DNA of 6,981 nucleotides from Chloroflexota bacterium (GCA_021823905.1 JAKALX010000191.1:1-6981), one strand, 5' to 3'. Shown: positions 1 through 6,507, counted from the stretch's first letter. Numbers and translations: made by a program. The notes: generated from the sequence alone by a model not told the origin.

Positions 1-1
1 G

Positions 2-358
2 CTACTGGCAGAGGGCGGCGACGAGGCGATCCCTCCGCCCGCCGAGCTTCGCGCGGCGCGCTCGCCGGCGACGCAGGACCAGGCGCTCAAGACGCTGCGG
101 ACCGTGAATGACTTCGCCCTGCTCCAGGTGCTGACGCGAGCCATCGGGCAGCGGGTGGAGGCGGCTGAGATCGCGGCCTCGGCGGAGTTCCCGGAGGGAG
201 CGCGAGTGCGCGTGCCGCAGAAGGTGGCGTTCCCGCCACGAGGCGGCTTTGCCGAGGGCGTGGTCGAGGTTACCGGAACCCAATTGTCGGTACGGCTCGA
301 CAACGGGGAGACCTGGGAAGGACCGCCGACGCTGGCGCGCCTGGCGCCGAGGGCCTGA
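2..358 (+). CDS. 3' end of an unrecognised protein with a possible C-terminal SH3/Tudor-like barrel (partial)
   Basis: The frame is open from the window edge to a TGA at 356-358, giving 118 residues of a gene whose start lies outside. A GTG at 104 is in frame, but the reading upstream of it (acidic and proline-rich, residues 1-30) looks equally coding, so I treat the gene as truncated by the window rather than starting there. Residues 35-60 look helical. Residues about 68-115 alternate glycine, valine and charged residues (V-x-V-P..., G-x-V-x-V-T-G, then V-R-L-D-N-G-E-T-W), a pattern that suggests a small beta-barrel of the SH3/Tudor/KOW kind. That is inference from pattern only. I do not recognise the family and assign no function. 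The gene converges on cysN with only 10 bases between the stop codons, and I see no strong terminator hairpin there. Confidence 0.6.
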   Translation, partial: LLAEGGDEAIPPPAELRAARSPATQDQALKTLRTVNDFALLQVLTRAIGQRVEAAEIAASAEFPEGARVRVPQKVAFPPRGGFAEGVVEVTGTQLSVRLDNGETWEGPPTLARLAPRA

Positions 359-368
359 CCGGCGGCGG

Positions 369-1655
369 TTATTGGAACGCGGCAGCGATCGGCGCGGCTT
401 CCGTCACGACCTCTCGCACCATGCCCGCCGCAACCGTGTGACGAGTCGCGGGATCGACCAGGATGAAGCTGCCGGTGTCGCGGCTGACCTCGTAGGGATC
501 GACAAAGAGCGGCTCGAGCAGGCGCAACGTCACCCGGCCGATGTCGTTGAGGGCGAACAACTCGGGTTCGGGGACGCGGTCGAATGTCGAAACGTCAAGA
601 CGGTCGTCGAGCGATTCGACCACGCAGCGAACGCGGCGCGAGGTGTGCTTGATCCAGCACTGCTGTCGCGCCCGGAGCGGAGACGTGCCGCTCATCCAGC
701 AGAGGTCGGCCGTGAAGCGGGAAGCGGAAGCCGGTGGCTGCGCGGTGCTGACGATCATGTGTCCGCGACCCACGTCCAGCTCGTCGGCTAGCCGGATCGT
801 CACCGCTTCGCCGCTTGCCGCGGCCGGGAGCGTCTCTTCGTGGCGATCGATCGCGGCAATTCGCGTGCGCGCGCCCAGCGGCAGGACGGTCACGTCGTCG
901 CCGACCCTGGCGCTGCCGGCCGCAATCGTCCCGGCGTAGCCGCGATAATCGTGGAAGCGGTCGTTGTTGGGCCGGATCACGTGCTGCACGGGAAAGCGAA
1001 GCGCCGCGTGCCGAGCCGGATCCGGCACGTCGGCTGTTTCCAGGAACTCGAGCAGCGTCGGGCCCTCGTACCAGGGCATGTGCGCCGAAGGCTCGACGAC
1101 GTTATCGCCGGAAACCGCGGCCATGGGGAGCACGGTCACACGCGGAACGCCAAGGCGGCAGGCGACGCGTCGATACTCCGCTTCGATCTCGCGGAAGCGC
1201 TCCCCGGACCAGCCGGCAAGGTCCATCTTGTTCACGCAGAGGACGAGGTGGCGGATGCCCAGGAGTGCCGTCAGGGCGGAGTGGCGGCGCGTCTGCTCGA
1301 CCACCCCCGCGCGCGCGTCGACGAGGATGAGCGCGAGCTGCGCGGTCGAGGCCCCGGTCACCATGTTCCGCGTGTACTGCACGTGGCCCGGCGAGTCGGC
1401 AATGATGAACTTTCGCCGTGGCGTCGTGAAATACCGGTAGGCGACGTCGATCGTGATGCCCTGCTCCCGCTCGGCGCGGAGGCCGTCGGTGAGGAGCGCG
1501 AGGTTCACGTCGTCGAGCCCTTGCGCGGTGCTGGCTCGCTCGAGACTGGCGAGCGTGTCTTCGAACACCTGCTTCGAATCGTAGAGCAGCCGGCCGATGA
1601 GGGTGCTCTTGCCGTCGTCAACGGAGCCGGCGGTGACGAAGCGCAGGAGGTCCAT
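369..1655 (-). CDS. cysN: Sulfate adenylyltransferase large (GTPase) subunit CysN
   Basis: This is the regulatory GTPase subunit of ATP sulfurylase. It couples GTP hydrolysis to CysD-catalysed formation of APS from sulfate and ATP in the cytoplasm. The 428-residue product shows the translation-factor G motifs in order: P-loop GSVDDGKS (10-17), GITIDV (66-71), DSPGH (87-91), NKMD (142-145) and a possible G5 segment SGDN (182-185). Beta-barrel domains follow from about residue 220, starting near RFPVQHVIRP. The start is the ATG at 1655-1653, which shares one base with the cysD stop (TGATG) and has GAAGG about 9 bases upstream. A longer open frame runs back to 2093 but only shadows cysD. The protein is shorter than E. 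coli CysN (about 475 residues) and has no fused APS kinase domain. That fits the separate cysC in this operon. It is the last gene of the operon. Confidence 0.96.
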   Translation of the reverse strand: MDLLRFVTAGSVDDGKSTLIGRLLYDSKQVFEDTLASLERASTAQGLDDVNLALLTDGLRAEREQGITIDVAYRYFTTPRRKFIIADSPGHVQYTRNMVTGASTAQLALILVDARAGVVEQTRRHSALTALLGIRHLVLCVNKMDLAGWSGERFREIEAEYRRVACRLGVPRVTVLPMAAVSGDNVVEPSAHMPWYEGPTLLEFLETADVPDPARHAALRFPVQHVIRPNNDRFHDYRGYAGTIAAGSARVGDDVTVLPLGARTRIAAIDRHEETLPAAASGEAVTIRLADELDVGRGHMIVSTAQPPASASRFTADLCWMSGTSPLRARQQCWIKHTSRRVRCVVESLDDRLDVSTFDRVPEPELFALNDIGRVTLRLLEPLFVDPYEVSRDTGSFILVDPATRHTVAAGMVREVVTEAAPIAAAFQ

Positions 1656-2587
1656 CAGAAGTAGCCTTCGCGTTTGCGGTCTTCCATCGCGGCCTCGGAA
1701 AACTGGTCGTCGGCCCGGCTCGCCCCGCGTTCGGTAATCCTGGCAACGGCAACCTCGGCGATGATCTCGTCGAGCGTGGATGCCTCGGAGCGCAGAGCGG
1801 CCGTGCAGGTCATGTCGCCAACCGTGCGGTACCGGACGGCCGCGCGGAACGGGCGCTCGCGTGGAAGTGCCGGCAGGAACGGGCTGACCGCCATGAGCAT
1901 CCCGTCGCGCTCGAAGACCTCGCGCTCGTGGGTGAAGTAGATCGACGGCACTTCGAGGCGCTCCCGGGCGATGTAGCGCCAGACGTCGAGCTCGGTCCAG
2001 TTGGAGAGCGGGAAGACGCGCATGTGCTCGCCGCGGACGTGCATGCCGTTGAACAGGCGCCAGAGCTCCGGGCGCTGGCAGCGGGGATCCCACTGACCGA
2101 ACTCGTCGCGAAAGGAAAAAATTCGCTCCTTCGCTCGCGCCTTCTCCTCGTCGCGCCGGGCGCCGCCGATCGCGGCATCGAACTTGTTCGCCGCGATCGC
2201 TTCAAGAAGGACGGGCGTCTGGAGGCGGTTGCGGGAGGCGCGCGCGCCGCGCTCCTCGACGAGGTGGCCAGCGTCGATCGCCTCCTGCACCGACGCGACA
2301 ACAAGTCGTGCGCCAAGCTCGACGACGCGGCGATCACGGAGTTCGAGAACCTCGGGGAAGTTGTGGCCGGTGTCGATGTGCACCACCGGGAACGGGATCT
2401 TCGCGGGCCAGAACGCTTTTTCGGCGATCCGCAGGAGGACGATCGAATCCTTGCCTCCGGAGAAGAGCAGCGCCGGGCGTTCGAACTCGGCGGCCACCTC
2501 GCGCATGATGAAGATCGCCTCGGCTTCGAGATTCTCGATGCCTGCGTCGTGAGCGACGGGATCCTTCAGGGCTTCTTCGACGGTCAT
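1655..2587 (-). CDS. cysD: Sulfate adenylyltransferase small (catalytic) subunit CysD
   Basis: This is the catalytic subunit of ATP sulfurylase, an N-type PP-loop ATP pyrophosphatase family enzyme that adenylates sulfate to APS and pairs with CysN. The product is 310 residues, close to the usual size of about 300. Visible signatures are the PP-loop SGGKDS at 43-48, HIDTGHNFPE at 70-79, an arginine-rich stretch GGARRDEEKARAKERI in the middle, PLSNWTELDVWRYI after it, and the highly conserved tail RITERGASRADDQFSEAAMEDRKREGYF (shown here only as its name; it spans the last 28 residues). The start is the ATG at 2587-2585. It overlaps the cysC stop as ATGA and has a strong AAGGAG 6 bases upstream. 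The open frame continues upstream to 2803, but that part shadows cysC. Its stop shares one base with the cysN start, so the two subunits are probably translationally coupled. Confidence 0.97.
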   Translation of the reverse strand: MTVEEALKDPVAHDAGIENLEAEAIFIMREVAAEFERPALLFSGGKDSIVLLRIAEKAFWPAKIPFPVVHIDTGHNFPEVLELRDRRVVELGARLVVASVQEAIDAGHLVEERGARASRNRLQTPVLLEAIAANKFDAAIGGARRDEEKARAKERIFSFRDEFGQWDPRCQRPELWRLFNGMHVRGEHMRVFPLSNWTELDVWRYIARERLEVPSIYFTHEREVFERDGMLMAVSPFLPALPRERPFRAAVRYRTVGDMTCTAALRSEASTLDEIIAEVAVARITERGASRADDQFSEAAMEDRKREGYF

Positions 2588-3216
2588 CGTTCGCTCCTTG
2601 TTTGTCTGGTGGGCGGGAGGAGGCCGTGGGATTCGAGGTAGGCGAGGACGCGGCCAACTGAGGCGTCGACGGACTCGGATCCGGTGGGGAGCGCAAGCTC
2701 CGGCTGAAGCGGCGCCTCGTACGGGTCGTCGACGCCGGTGAAGCCTGCGCGGGCGCCGGACCGGGCCTCGGCGTAGAGGCCCTTCACGTCGCGTGCTTCG
2801 CATTCTTCCAGCGTTGCCGCGACGTGGACCTCGACGAAGGCCGAGCCGTCGGCCTCGATGAGCGCCCGGTTCGCGTCGCGCGCGGCGCGATACGGCGAGA
2901 TGGCGGCCGTAATCACAGCGACGCCATTGCGCGCCAGCAGGTTCGCGACGAAGCCGATGCGGAGGATGTTCGTGTCCCGGTCCTCCCGGCTGAAGCCGAG
3001 GCCCTTCGAGAGGTTTGTGCGCACGGCGTCACCGTCGAGCACCTCGACGCGCAGCCCGCGTTCCCGCAACACTGGCGCCAGCGCGTTCGTGAGCGTGGAC
3101 TTGCCCGCTCCGGAGAGGCCCGTGAACCAGACGACGAAGCCGCCGGTGGTCGACCGCGCCGGCGAGCTGAATCGGCAATCGGCAATCGGCAATCGGCTCA
3201 CGTGTGCAGCCCGCAT
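2584..3216 (-). CDS. cysC: Adenylylsulfate (APS) kinase CysC
   Basis: This enzyme phosphorylates the 3' hydroxyl of APS with ATP to give PAPS. From the ATG at 3216 the product is 210 residues. Family marks are the P-loop GLSGAGKS (33-40), DGD (61-63), LGFSREDR (73-80), ISPYR (106-110, holding the serine phosphorylated in the E. coli enzyme), KGLY (145-148) and GFTGVDDPYE (158-167). The start is uncertain. The ATG at 3216 lies inside the cysH end and has only a weak purine-rich leader. A GTG at 3201 makes a GTGA overlap with the cysH stop (205 residues). A TTG at 3192 falls within the heptamer repeat. I see no ATG, GTG or TTG between the repeat and the catalytic core, so part of the repeat must be translated (about residues 8-16, RLPIADCRF). 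The stop overlaps the cysD start as ATGA. Presence of this kinase beside an APS-type reductase suggests a PAPS branch. Confidence 0.94.
   Translation of the reverse strand: MRAAHVSRLPIADCRFSSPARSTTGGFVVWFTGLSGAGKSTLTNALAPVLRERGLRVEVLDGDAVRTNLSKGLGFSREDRDTNILRIGFVANLLARNGVAVITAAISPYRAARDANRALIEADGSAFVEVHVAATLEECEARDVKGLYAEARSGARAGFTGVDDPYEAPLQPELALPTGSESVDASVGRVLAYLESHGLLPPTRQTRSER
2594..2599 (-). promoter_or_regulatory. Ribosome binding site of cysD
   Basis: AAGGAG on the minus strand lies 6 bases before the ATG at 2587. It sits inside the last codons of cysC. It is the strongest Shine-Dalgarno match of the operon and decides the cysD start against the longer upstream open frame. Confidence 0.8.
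3170..3197. repeat. Heptanucleotide tandem repeat, four perfect copies of AATCGGC
   Basis: Four exact head-to-tail copies of AATCGGC (plus strand; GCCGATT on the coding strand) run from 3170 to 3197. The array directly abuts the cysH stop codon at 3198-3200 and lies in the N-terminal coding part of cysC. Since 7 is not a multiple of 3, three units encode seven amino acids (the R-L-P-I-A-D-C pattern). Heptameric tandem repeats of this style are known from several bacteria, for example the STRR elements of cyanobacteria. Whether this one belongs to a dispersed family in this genome cannot be seen from one copy. Confidence 0.95.
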
Positions 3217-3899
3217 TCGTCTTTTTCGAACCCCTGCCAGCGGCCGGCCCGGCCCTGGACGCCAGGAACGGTGCAGTTGTAGCAGCCGATCGAGGCGTAG
3301 CCCTGGTCCAGCAACGGGTTGTAGGGAATCTTGTTCGCGGCGATGTAGGCCCAGGTCTCGTTCTCTGTCCAGTTCGCGAGGGGATTGACCTTCACCACGC
3401 CGAACTTGGCGTTCCACGAGACGATCGGCGTGTCGGCGCGGCCTTCCGACTGATCTCTTCGCAGGCCGCTGATCCAGCACGTCTTGCCTTCGAGGGCGCG
3501 CCGGTTGGGCTCGATCTTCCGCAGCTCGCAGCAGAGGTCGGGGTCGCGCATCCAGAGGGCCGAGCCGTATTCCTGGGCCTGTTGCTCGTGGCTCAAGCGC
3601 GATTTGAAGACCTGGAGATCCTCCAGCCCGAGCGCCGGGACGGAGCGTCGCATCGTCTCGAGCGTCTCTTCGAAGAGGTATCCGGTATCGAGGACGAAGA
3701 CGTGGACGTTCGGCTTCAGCGCGGCGGCCATGTGGAGGATCGCCATCCCGCTGGCGCCGCCGAAACTCGCGCCAACGGAGACGCCGTCGCCGAATGTCTC
3801 GACCGCCCAGCGGACGATCTCGGTGGGCGGTGCGGACTCGAAGCGCCGGTTGAGGGCGTCGATCTCGGCGGCCGACAGGGCGGGAGCGGCGATTGCCAT
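3198..3899 (-). CDS. cysH: Assimilatory [4Fe-4S] adenylylsulfate (APS) reductase CysH
   Basis: This enzyme reduces activated sulfate to sulfite with thioredoxin or glutaredoxin as likely donor. The 233-residue product has a PP-loop-like SFGGASG (45-51), LDTGYLFEET (70-79), WISGLRRDQS (142-151), VKVNPLANWTENETWAYI (169-186) and a C-terminal ECGLHT with the catalytic cysteine at 229. Four further cysteines, CC at 123-124 and C-x2-C at 206/209, form the cluster-binding set of APS-type reductases; PAPS-specific enzymes such as that of E. coli lack them. It is therefore better called APS reductase, although some cluster-bearing enzymes also accept PAPS. I chose the ATG at 3899 because it follows the promoter candidate and has AGGAA 12 bases upstream. 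In-frame starts at 3950 (ATG) and 3959 (TTG) would put the proposed -10 and operator arm inside the gene. It is first in the operon, divergent from the sulfite reductase. Confidence 0.95.
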   Translation of the reverse strand: MAIAAPALSAAEIDALNRRFESAPPTEIVRWAVETFGDGVSVGASFGGASGMAILHMAAALKPNVHVFVLDTGYLFEETLETMRRSVPALGLEDLQVFKSRLSHEQQAQEYGSALWMRDPDLCCELRKIEPNRRALEGKTCWISGLRRDQSEGRADTPIVSWNAKFGVVKVNPLANWTENETWAYIAANKIPYNPLLDQGYASIGCYNCTVPGVQGRAGRWQGFEKDECGLHT

Positions 3900-3928
3900 A
3901 TGCGGGCGATGTTCCTGAGTTGGTTGGT

Positions 3929-3981
3929 CAACTTTATCAACATCGATCATTGCGGACAAGTTGAGATTGTTGATACAGTTG
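3929..3981. promoter_or_regulatory. Inverted pair of 14-bp elements, candidate shared operator
   Basis: The plus strand has CAACTTTATCAACA at 3929-3942 and TGTTGATACAGTTG at 3968-3981. The second, read in reverse complement, matches the first at 13 of 14 positions (CAACTnTATCAACA). The arms are separated by 25 bases and lie in a conspicuously AT-richer stretch between two divergent sulfur genes. One arm covers the -10 proposed for cysH and the other covers the -35 proposed for the sulfite reductase, a placement that would suit a repressor or shared regulator acting on both. I cannot name the regulator, and no regulator gene is visible in the window. Confidence 0.6.
3931..3959 (-). promoter_or_regulatory. 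Candidate promoter of the cysHCDN operon
   Basis: On the minus strand TTGTCC (3959-3954) and TAAAGT (3936-3931) are 17 bases apart and each match the sigma-70 consensus at 4 of 6 positions. Transcription would begin near 3924, giving a leader of about 25 bases that contains AGGAA before the ATG at 3899. The -10 lies inside the left arm of the inverted element. This is a pattern match only. Confidence 0.4.
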
Positions 3982-3998
3982 GTCGAGTTTCCTATCCC
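3970..3998 (+). promoter_or_regulatory. Candidate promoter of the sulfite reductase gene
   Basis: TTGATA (3970-3975, 5 of 6 to the -35 consensus) is followed after 17 bases by TATCCC (3993-3998, weak -10). Transcription would start near 4005, which leaves a short leader carrying the ribosome binding site and excludes the upstream ATG at 4004. The -35 lies inside the right arm of the inverted element. Confidence 0.45.
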
Positions 3999-4008
3999 GC
4001 GGGATGAG

Positions 4009-4014
4009 AAGGGA
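4009..4014 (+). promoter_or_regulatory. Ribosome binding site of the sulfite reductase gene
   Basis: AAGGGA lies 7 bases before the ATG at 4022. It falls just downstream of the other in-frame ATG at 4004, so it supports 4022 as the true start. Confidence 0.7.
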
Positions 4015-4021
4015 CGTTGCC

Positions 4022-5794
4022 ATGCCGGACGTCGAGACCATCGTCTATTCCAACGAACCAGGGCGCGTCCTGCCCGTGCTCGAGCGCGAGCTCGACGATT
4101 TCACCACCGAGGCAACCCGCTTCCTTGAAGGTGGGATCCCCGAGAACCTGTTCATCGGCTTCCGCCTGAAGCAGGGCGTCTACGGCCAGCGCCAGCCGGG
4201 CGTCCAGATGATCCGCGTCAAGCTTCCCTTCGGCGGGGTCACGGCCGATCAGCTCGACGCCTTCGGCGAAGTCGCGGAACGCCATGCGCCACTGCGTAAG
4301 GGCCACATCACCACCCGCCAGAACTTCCAGTTCCATCACGTCCCGCTGATGAAAGCGGCCGAGGCGCTCTACGTCCTGGGGCGCGTGGGACTTTCCACGC
4401 GTGAAGCGTGCGGCAACGTCGTCCGCAACGTGACCGGCGACCCCTGGGCGGGGGTGAACGCCGCCGAGCCGTTCGACCCGACGCCGTACGCAGGCGCGTT
4501 CGCGCGCTACTGGCTGCGCAACCCGCTCTCGCAGCTCCTTCCGCGCAAGTTCAAGGTCGCCTTCAGCTCGAACGATCGGGACGATGCGATCACGGGCCTG
4601 CACGACCTGGGCTTCATCCCGCGCGTCCATGACGGCGTGAAGGGCTTCGAGATCGTCGTCGCCGGCGGCCTGAGCACGATGCCGCGCAAGGCGAAGGTGC
4701 TGCGCGATTTCTGCCCGGTGGACGAGTACCTGCGCGTCTCGGAGGCAGTCATCCGGATCTTCGAGAAGGCCGACGAGCTCCGGAAGAACCGAGCCAAGGC
4801 GCGAATCAAGTTCCTGGTCGAACGCGTCGGCATGGACGAGTTCAAGCGCATGATCGACGAAGAGCTCCAGGGCGACTGGGCAAAGAAGGACTTCAGCCCT
4901 GACCGGCTCCTCTTCGTGGACGACGAAGAAGCGACGGCGCCGAAACGGCGGCCGCACTACGAACAGCCAAACGGCGACGGGCGGGAGTTCACCGCGTTCG
5001 TGATGGCGAACGTGAAGGCCCAGCGCCAGCAGGGATTCAGCACGATCGAGGTCAAAGTGCCGCGCGGCGACCTCAAGCCCGAGCAATTCCACGGCCTGGC
5101 GCAGATCCTGCGCGACTACGGCGGCGGACGGGCGCGAACGACGGTCCAGCAGAACATCGTCCTCCGCTGGGTTCGCGACGAAAGCCTCTACGAGGTGTGG
5201 AAGCGGTTGAAGGCGCTCGACCTGGCAAGCCCCGGCGCGCACACGATCACCGACGTGGTGAGCTGCCCCGGCACGGACAGTTGCAAGCTCGGGATCACAA
5301 GCTCGATGGGGCTGAACGCCGCTATCCAGGCGAAGGTCGAGTCGATGCGCATCGAGGATCCCCTGACCAGGCAGATCCACATCAAGATGAGCGGCTGCCC
5401 GAACAGTTGCGGCCAGCACCACATCGCGAACATCGGCTTCCACGGCGCGGCGATCAAGGTGGGCGAGCACCAGCTCCCGGCGTACCACGTCTTCCTCGGG
5501 GGCAACTACGACGGCGGCGAGTTCCGCCTCGCGACACAGGTCAAGATGCGGATGCCCGCGAAGCGCGCGCCAGAAGCGGTCGAACGCTTCGTGCGGCTCT
5601 ACGAGCGCGATCGCAAGGTCGGCGAGACGTTTAACCAGTTCTTCGACCGGGTCGGGGCCGCGCCATTCGAAGCGTCGGTTTGCGACCTCGTGCTCCCCGG
5701 CGAATTCAGCGACGACAACCAGAGCATGTTCGTCGACTGGGCCCGCCTCGAGCTCTACCAGCTCCAGCGCGGCGAGGGCGAGTGCGCCGTCTGA
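4022..5794 (+). CDS. Siroheme/[4Fe-4S] nitrite/sulfite reductase family protein, probably assimilatory ferredoxin-type sulfite reductase
   Basis: Members of this family carry out the six-electron reduction of sulfite to sulfide or nitrite to ammonia. The 590-residue product has the family's internal duplication: half-domains around 40-240 and 315-510, with matching segments RKGHITTRQNFQFHH and RARTTVQQNIVLRW. The cluster/siroheme ligands are visible as C-x5-C (415, 421, in SCPGTDSCKLG) and C-x3-C (459, 463, in SGCPNSCGQHH). Basic siroheme/substrate residues appear in TTRQNFQF (97-104), NVVRNVT (132-138) and RKFKVAF (175-181). Sulfite is preferred as substrate because the gene is divergent from cysHCDN; sequence alone does not separate sirA/cysI from nirA. 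No flavoprotein partner (CysJ) is nearby, so ferredoxin is the likely donor. The tail ends RGEGECAV, with a cysteine third from the end. The start at 4022 is set by AAGGGA; the ATG at 4004 is the alternative. Confidence 0.93.
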   Translation: MPDVETIVYSNEPGRVLPVLERELDDFTTEATRFLEGGIPENLFIGFRLKQGVYGQRQPGVQMIRVKLPFGGVTADQLDAFGEVAERHAPLRKGHITTRQNFQFHHVPLMKAAEALYVLGRVGLSTREACGNVVRNVTGDPWAGVNAAEPFDPTPYAGAFARYWLRNPLSQLLPRKFKVAFSSNDRDDAITGLHDLGFIPRVHDGVKGFEIVVAGGLSTMPRKAKVLRDFCPVDEYLRVSEAVIRIFEKADELRKNRAKARIKFLVERVGMDEFKRMIDEELQGDWAKKDFSPDRLLFVDDEEATAPKRRPHYEQPNGDGREFTAFVMANVKAQRQQGFSTIEVKVPRGDLKPEQFHGLAQILRDYGGGRARTTVQQNIVLRWVRDESLYEVWKRLKALDLASPGAHTITDVVSCPGTDSCKLGITSSMGLNAAIQAKVESMRIEDPLTRQIHIKMSGCPNSCGQHHIANIGFHGAAIKVGEHQLPAYHVFLGGNYDGGEFRLATQVKMRMPAKRAPEAVERFVRLYERDRKVGETFNQFFDRVGAAPFEASVCDLVLPGEFSDDNQSMFVDWARLELYQLQRGEGECAV

Positions 5795-5801
5795 TCGGCG
5801 G

Positions 5802-6488
5802 CTAAACCCCCTGGAGCAGGTTCCAGGAGTCGCGGAACGGCAGGCCACCGCCGGCCTCCGCCTCCATCAGCGCGCGCCGCTGATGCGATTCGTCGAGCTC
5901 TCCGAGCAGAAACGACGGGTTCGTGCTCACCTTCCGGGCAAGCTCCTCCTGGCGGACAAGCAACCCGCAGAACGCCTCGAAGACCGGCTCGCGGCCGAGA
6001 TAGTTCTCGAACACGAACAGTGAGAGGTCGTCGAGGACCTCGGATTCGCCCCTGGCCGCCATGCTGTCATACAGGTCGCCAACCCAGGCTGAGACCCGCT
6101 CCCAGGCCGCCTCTGATTGCGGGCAACGGCGCGCCTCCATCGCTTCGAGAGACGAGAAAAGCATGACGAGGAAGGTCGCAAGGTGCCGCCGCTCGTAGCC
6201 GAGCCGTGCGACCTCCACCCAGCGGAGGTCGTCGTCGCAACTCGCGCGGGCGCGCTGGACCGGGATCGCGCCGGCGAGCTCGTTGGCCTCGGCGTCTGGA
6301 AGCGTGCGGATCCAGTCCTCGACGATCGCCTCGTCGACCTCGGCGAGGTCGATCACTGAGAGCGCGGCGAGCCGCCGATCGGGCGGTCCATCCTGGATCT
6401 CCTGGATGAGTTCGGGCGCGGTCATCCGCCGGAAGGCGGTCTCGTGCTCCTGCCAGCCTGAATACTCCGCGGGAAGGCGTCGCTCCAT
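5802..6488 (-). CDS. Hypothetical protein, acidic and helical, 228 residues
   Basis: I do not recognise this protein. It runs from the ATG at 6488 to a TAG at 5804-5802. It looks soluble: there is no signal peptide, and the only hydrophobic run (about 103-114, HLATFLVMLFSS) is too short and too flanked by charge to be a clear membrane segment. The composition is rich in Glu, Asp, Ala, Leu and Arg, and predicted helices follow one another throughout, with a segment at 38-63 (RRLAALSVIDLAEVDEAIVEDWIRTL spans it) that resembles a HEAT-like helical pair. Cysteines sit at 84, 122 and 174 without a metal motif. Codon use resembles its neighbours. The ribosome site is weak, and a second ATG at 6425 (residue 22) is possible. 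It converges on the sulfite reductase with a 7-base gap and is divergent from hemB, so its context does not reveal a function. Confidence 0.75.
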   Translation of the reverse strand: MERRLPAEYSGWQEHETAFRRMTAPELIQEIQDGPPDRRLAALSVIDLAEVDEAIVEDWIRTLPDAEANELAGAIPVQRARASCDDDLRWVEVARLGYERRHLATFLVMLFSSLEAMEARRCPQSEAAWERVSAWVGDLYDSMAARGESEVLDDLSLFVFENYLGREPVFEAFCGLLVRQEELARKVSTNPSFLLGELDESHQRRALMEAEAGGGLPFRDSWNLLQGV

Positions 6489-6507
6489 CGCCCCAAGAAT
6501 ACATGCG

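Noticed and set aside
359..368. A terminator between the first gene and cysN
   Set aside because: Only 10 bases separate the stops, and nearby sequence gives just 4-bp stems without a T-run.
840..1664. A 274-codon plus-strand frame over cysN, and similar ones over cysD (1928-2641) and cysH (3204-4007)
   Set aside because: They are antisense shadows of genes with complete motifs and lack ribosome sites or recognisable domains.
3170..3197. A CRISPR array or insertion-sequence end
   Set aside because: The repeat unit is only 7 bases with no spacers, and there is no transposase or target duplication nearby.
3900..3959. Longer CysH starting at 3950 (ATG) or 3959 (TTG)
   Set aside because: Neither has a ribosome site, and both would place the AT-rich inverted element and the promoter candidate inside the gene. 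The extra residues do not resemble the family. It is not fully excluded.
4022..5794. Assigning the reductase as nitrite reductase nirA
   Set aside because: The family cannot be split by the motifs seen, but the divergent cysHCDN operon and the shared control element favour sulfite. No nitrate or nitrite genes are in the window.
5785..5800. A terminator hairpin (CGCCG...CGGCG) between the sulfite reductase and the convergent gene
   Set aside because: The stem is only 5 bp and no T-run follows on either strand, so it is weaker than expected by chance in GC-rich DNA would justify calling.
3992..5848. A 618-codon open frame antisense to the whole sulfite reductase gene
   Set aside because: It mirrors the real gene codon by codon in GC-rich DNA, has the Leu/Ala/Arg/Val-heavy make-up of a shadow frame, and no family motif. 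The sense strand has all expected siroheme and cluster signatures.
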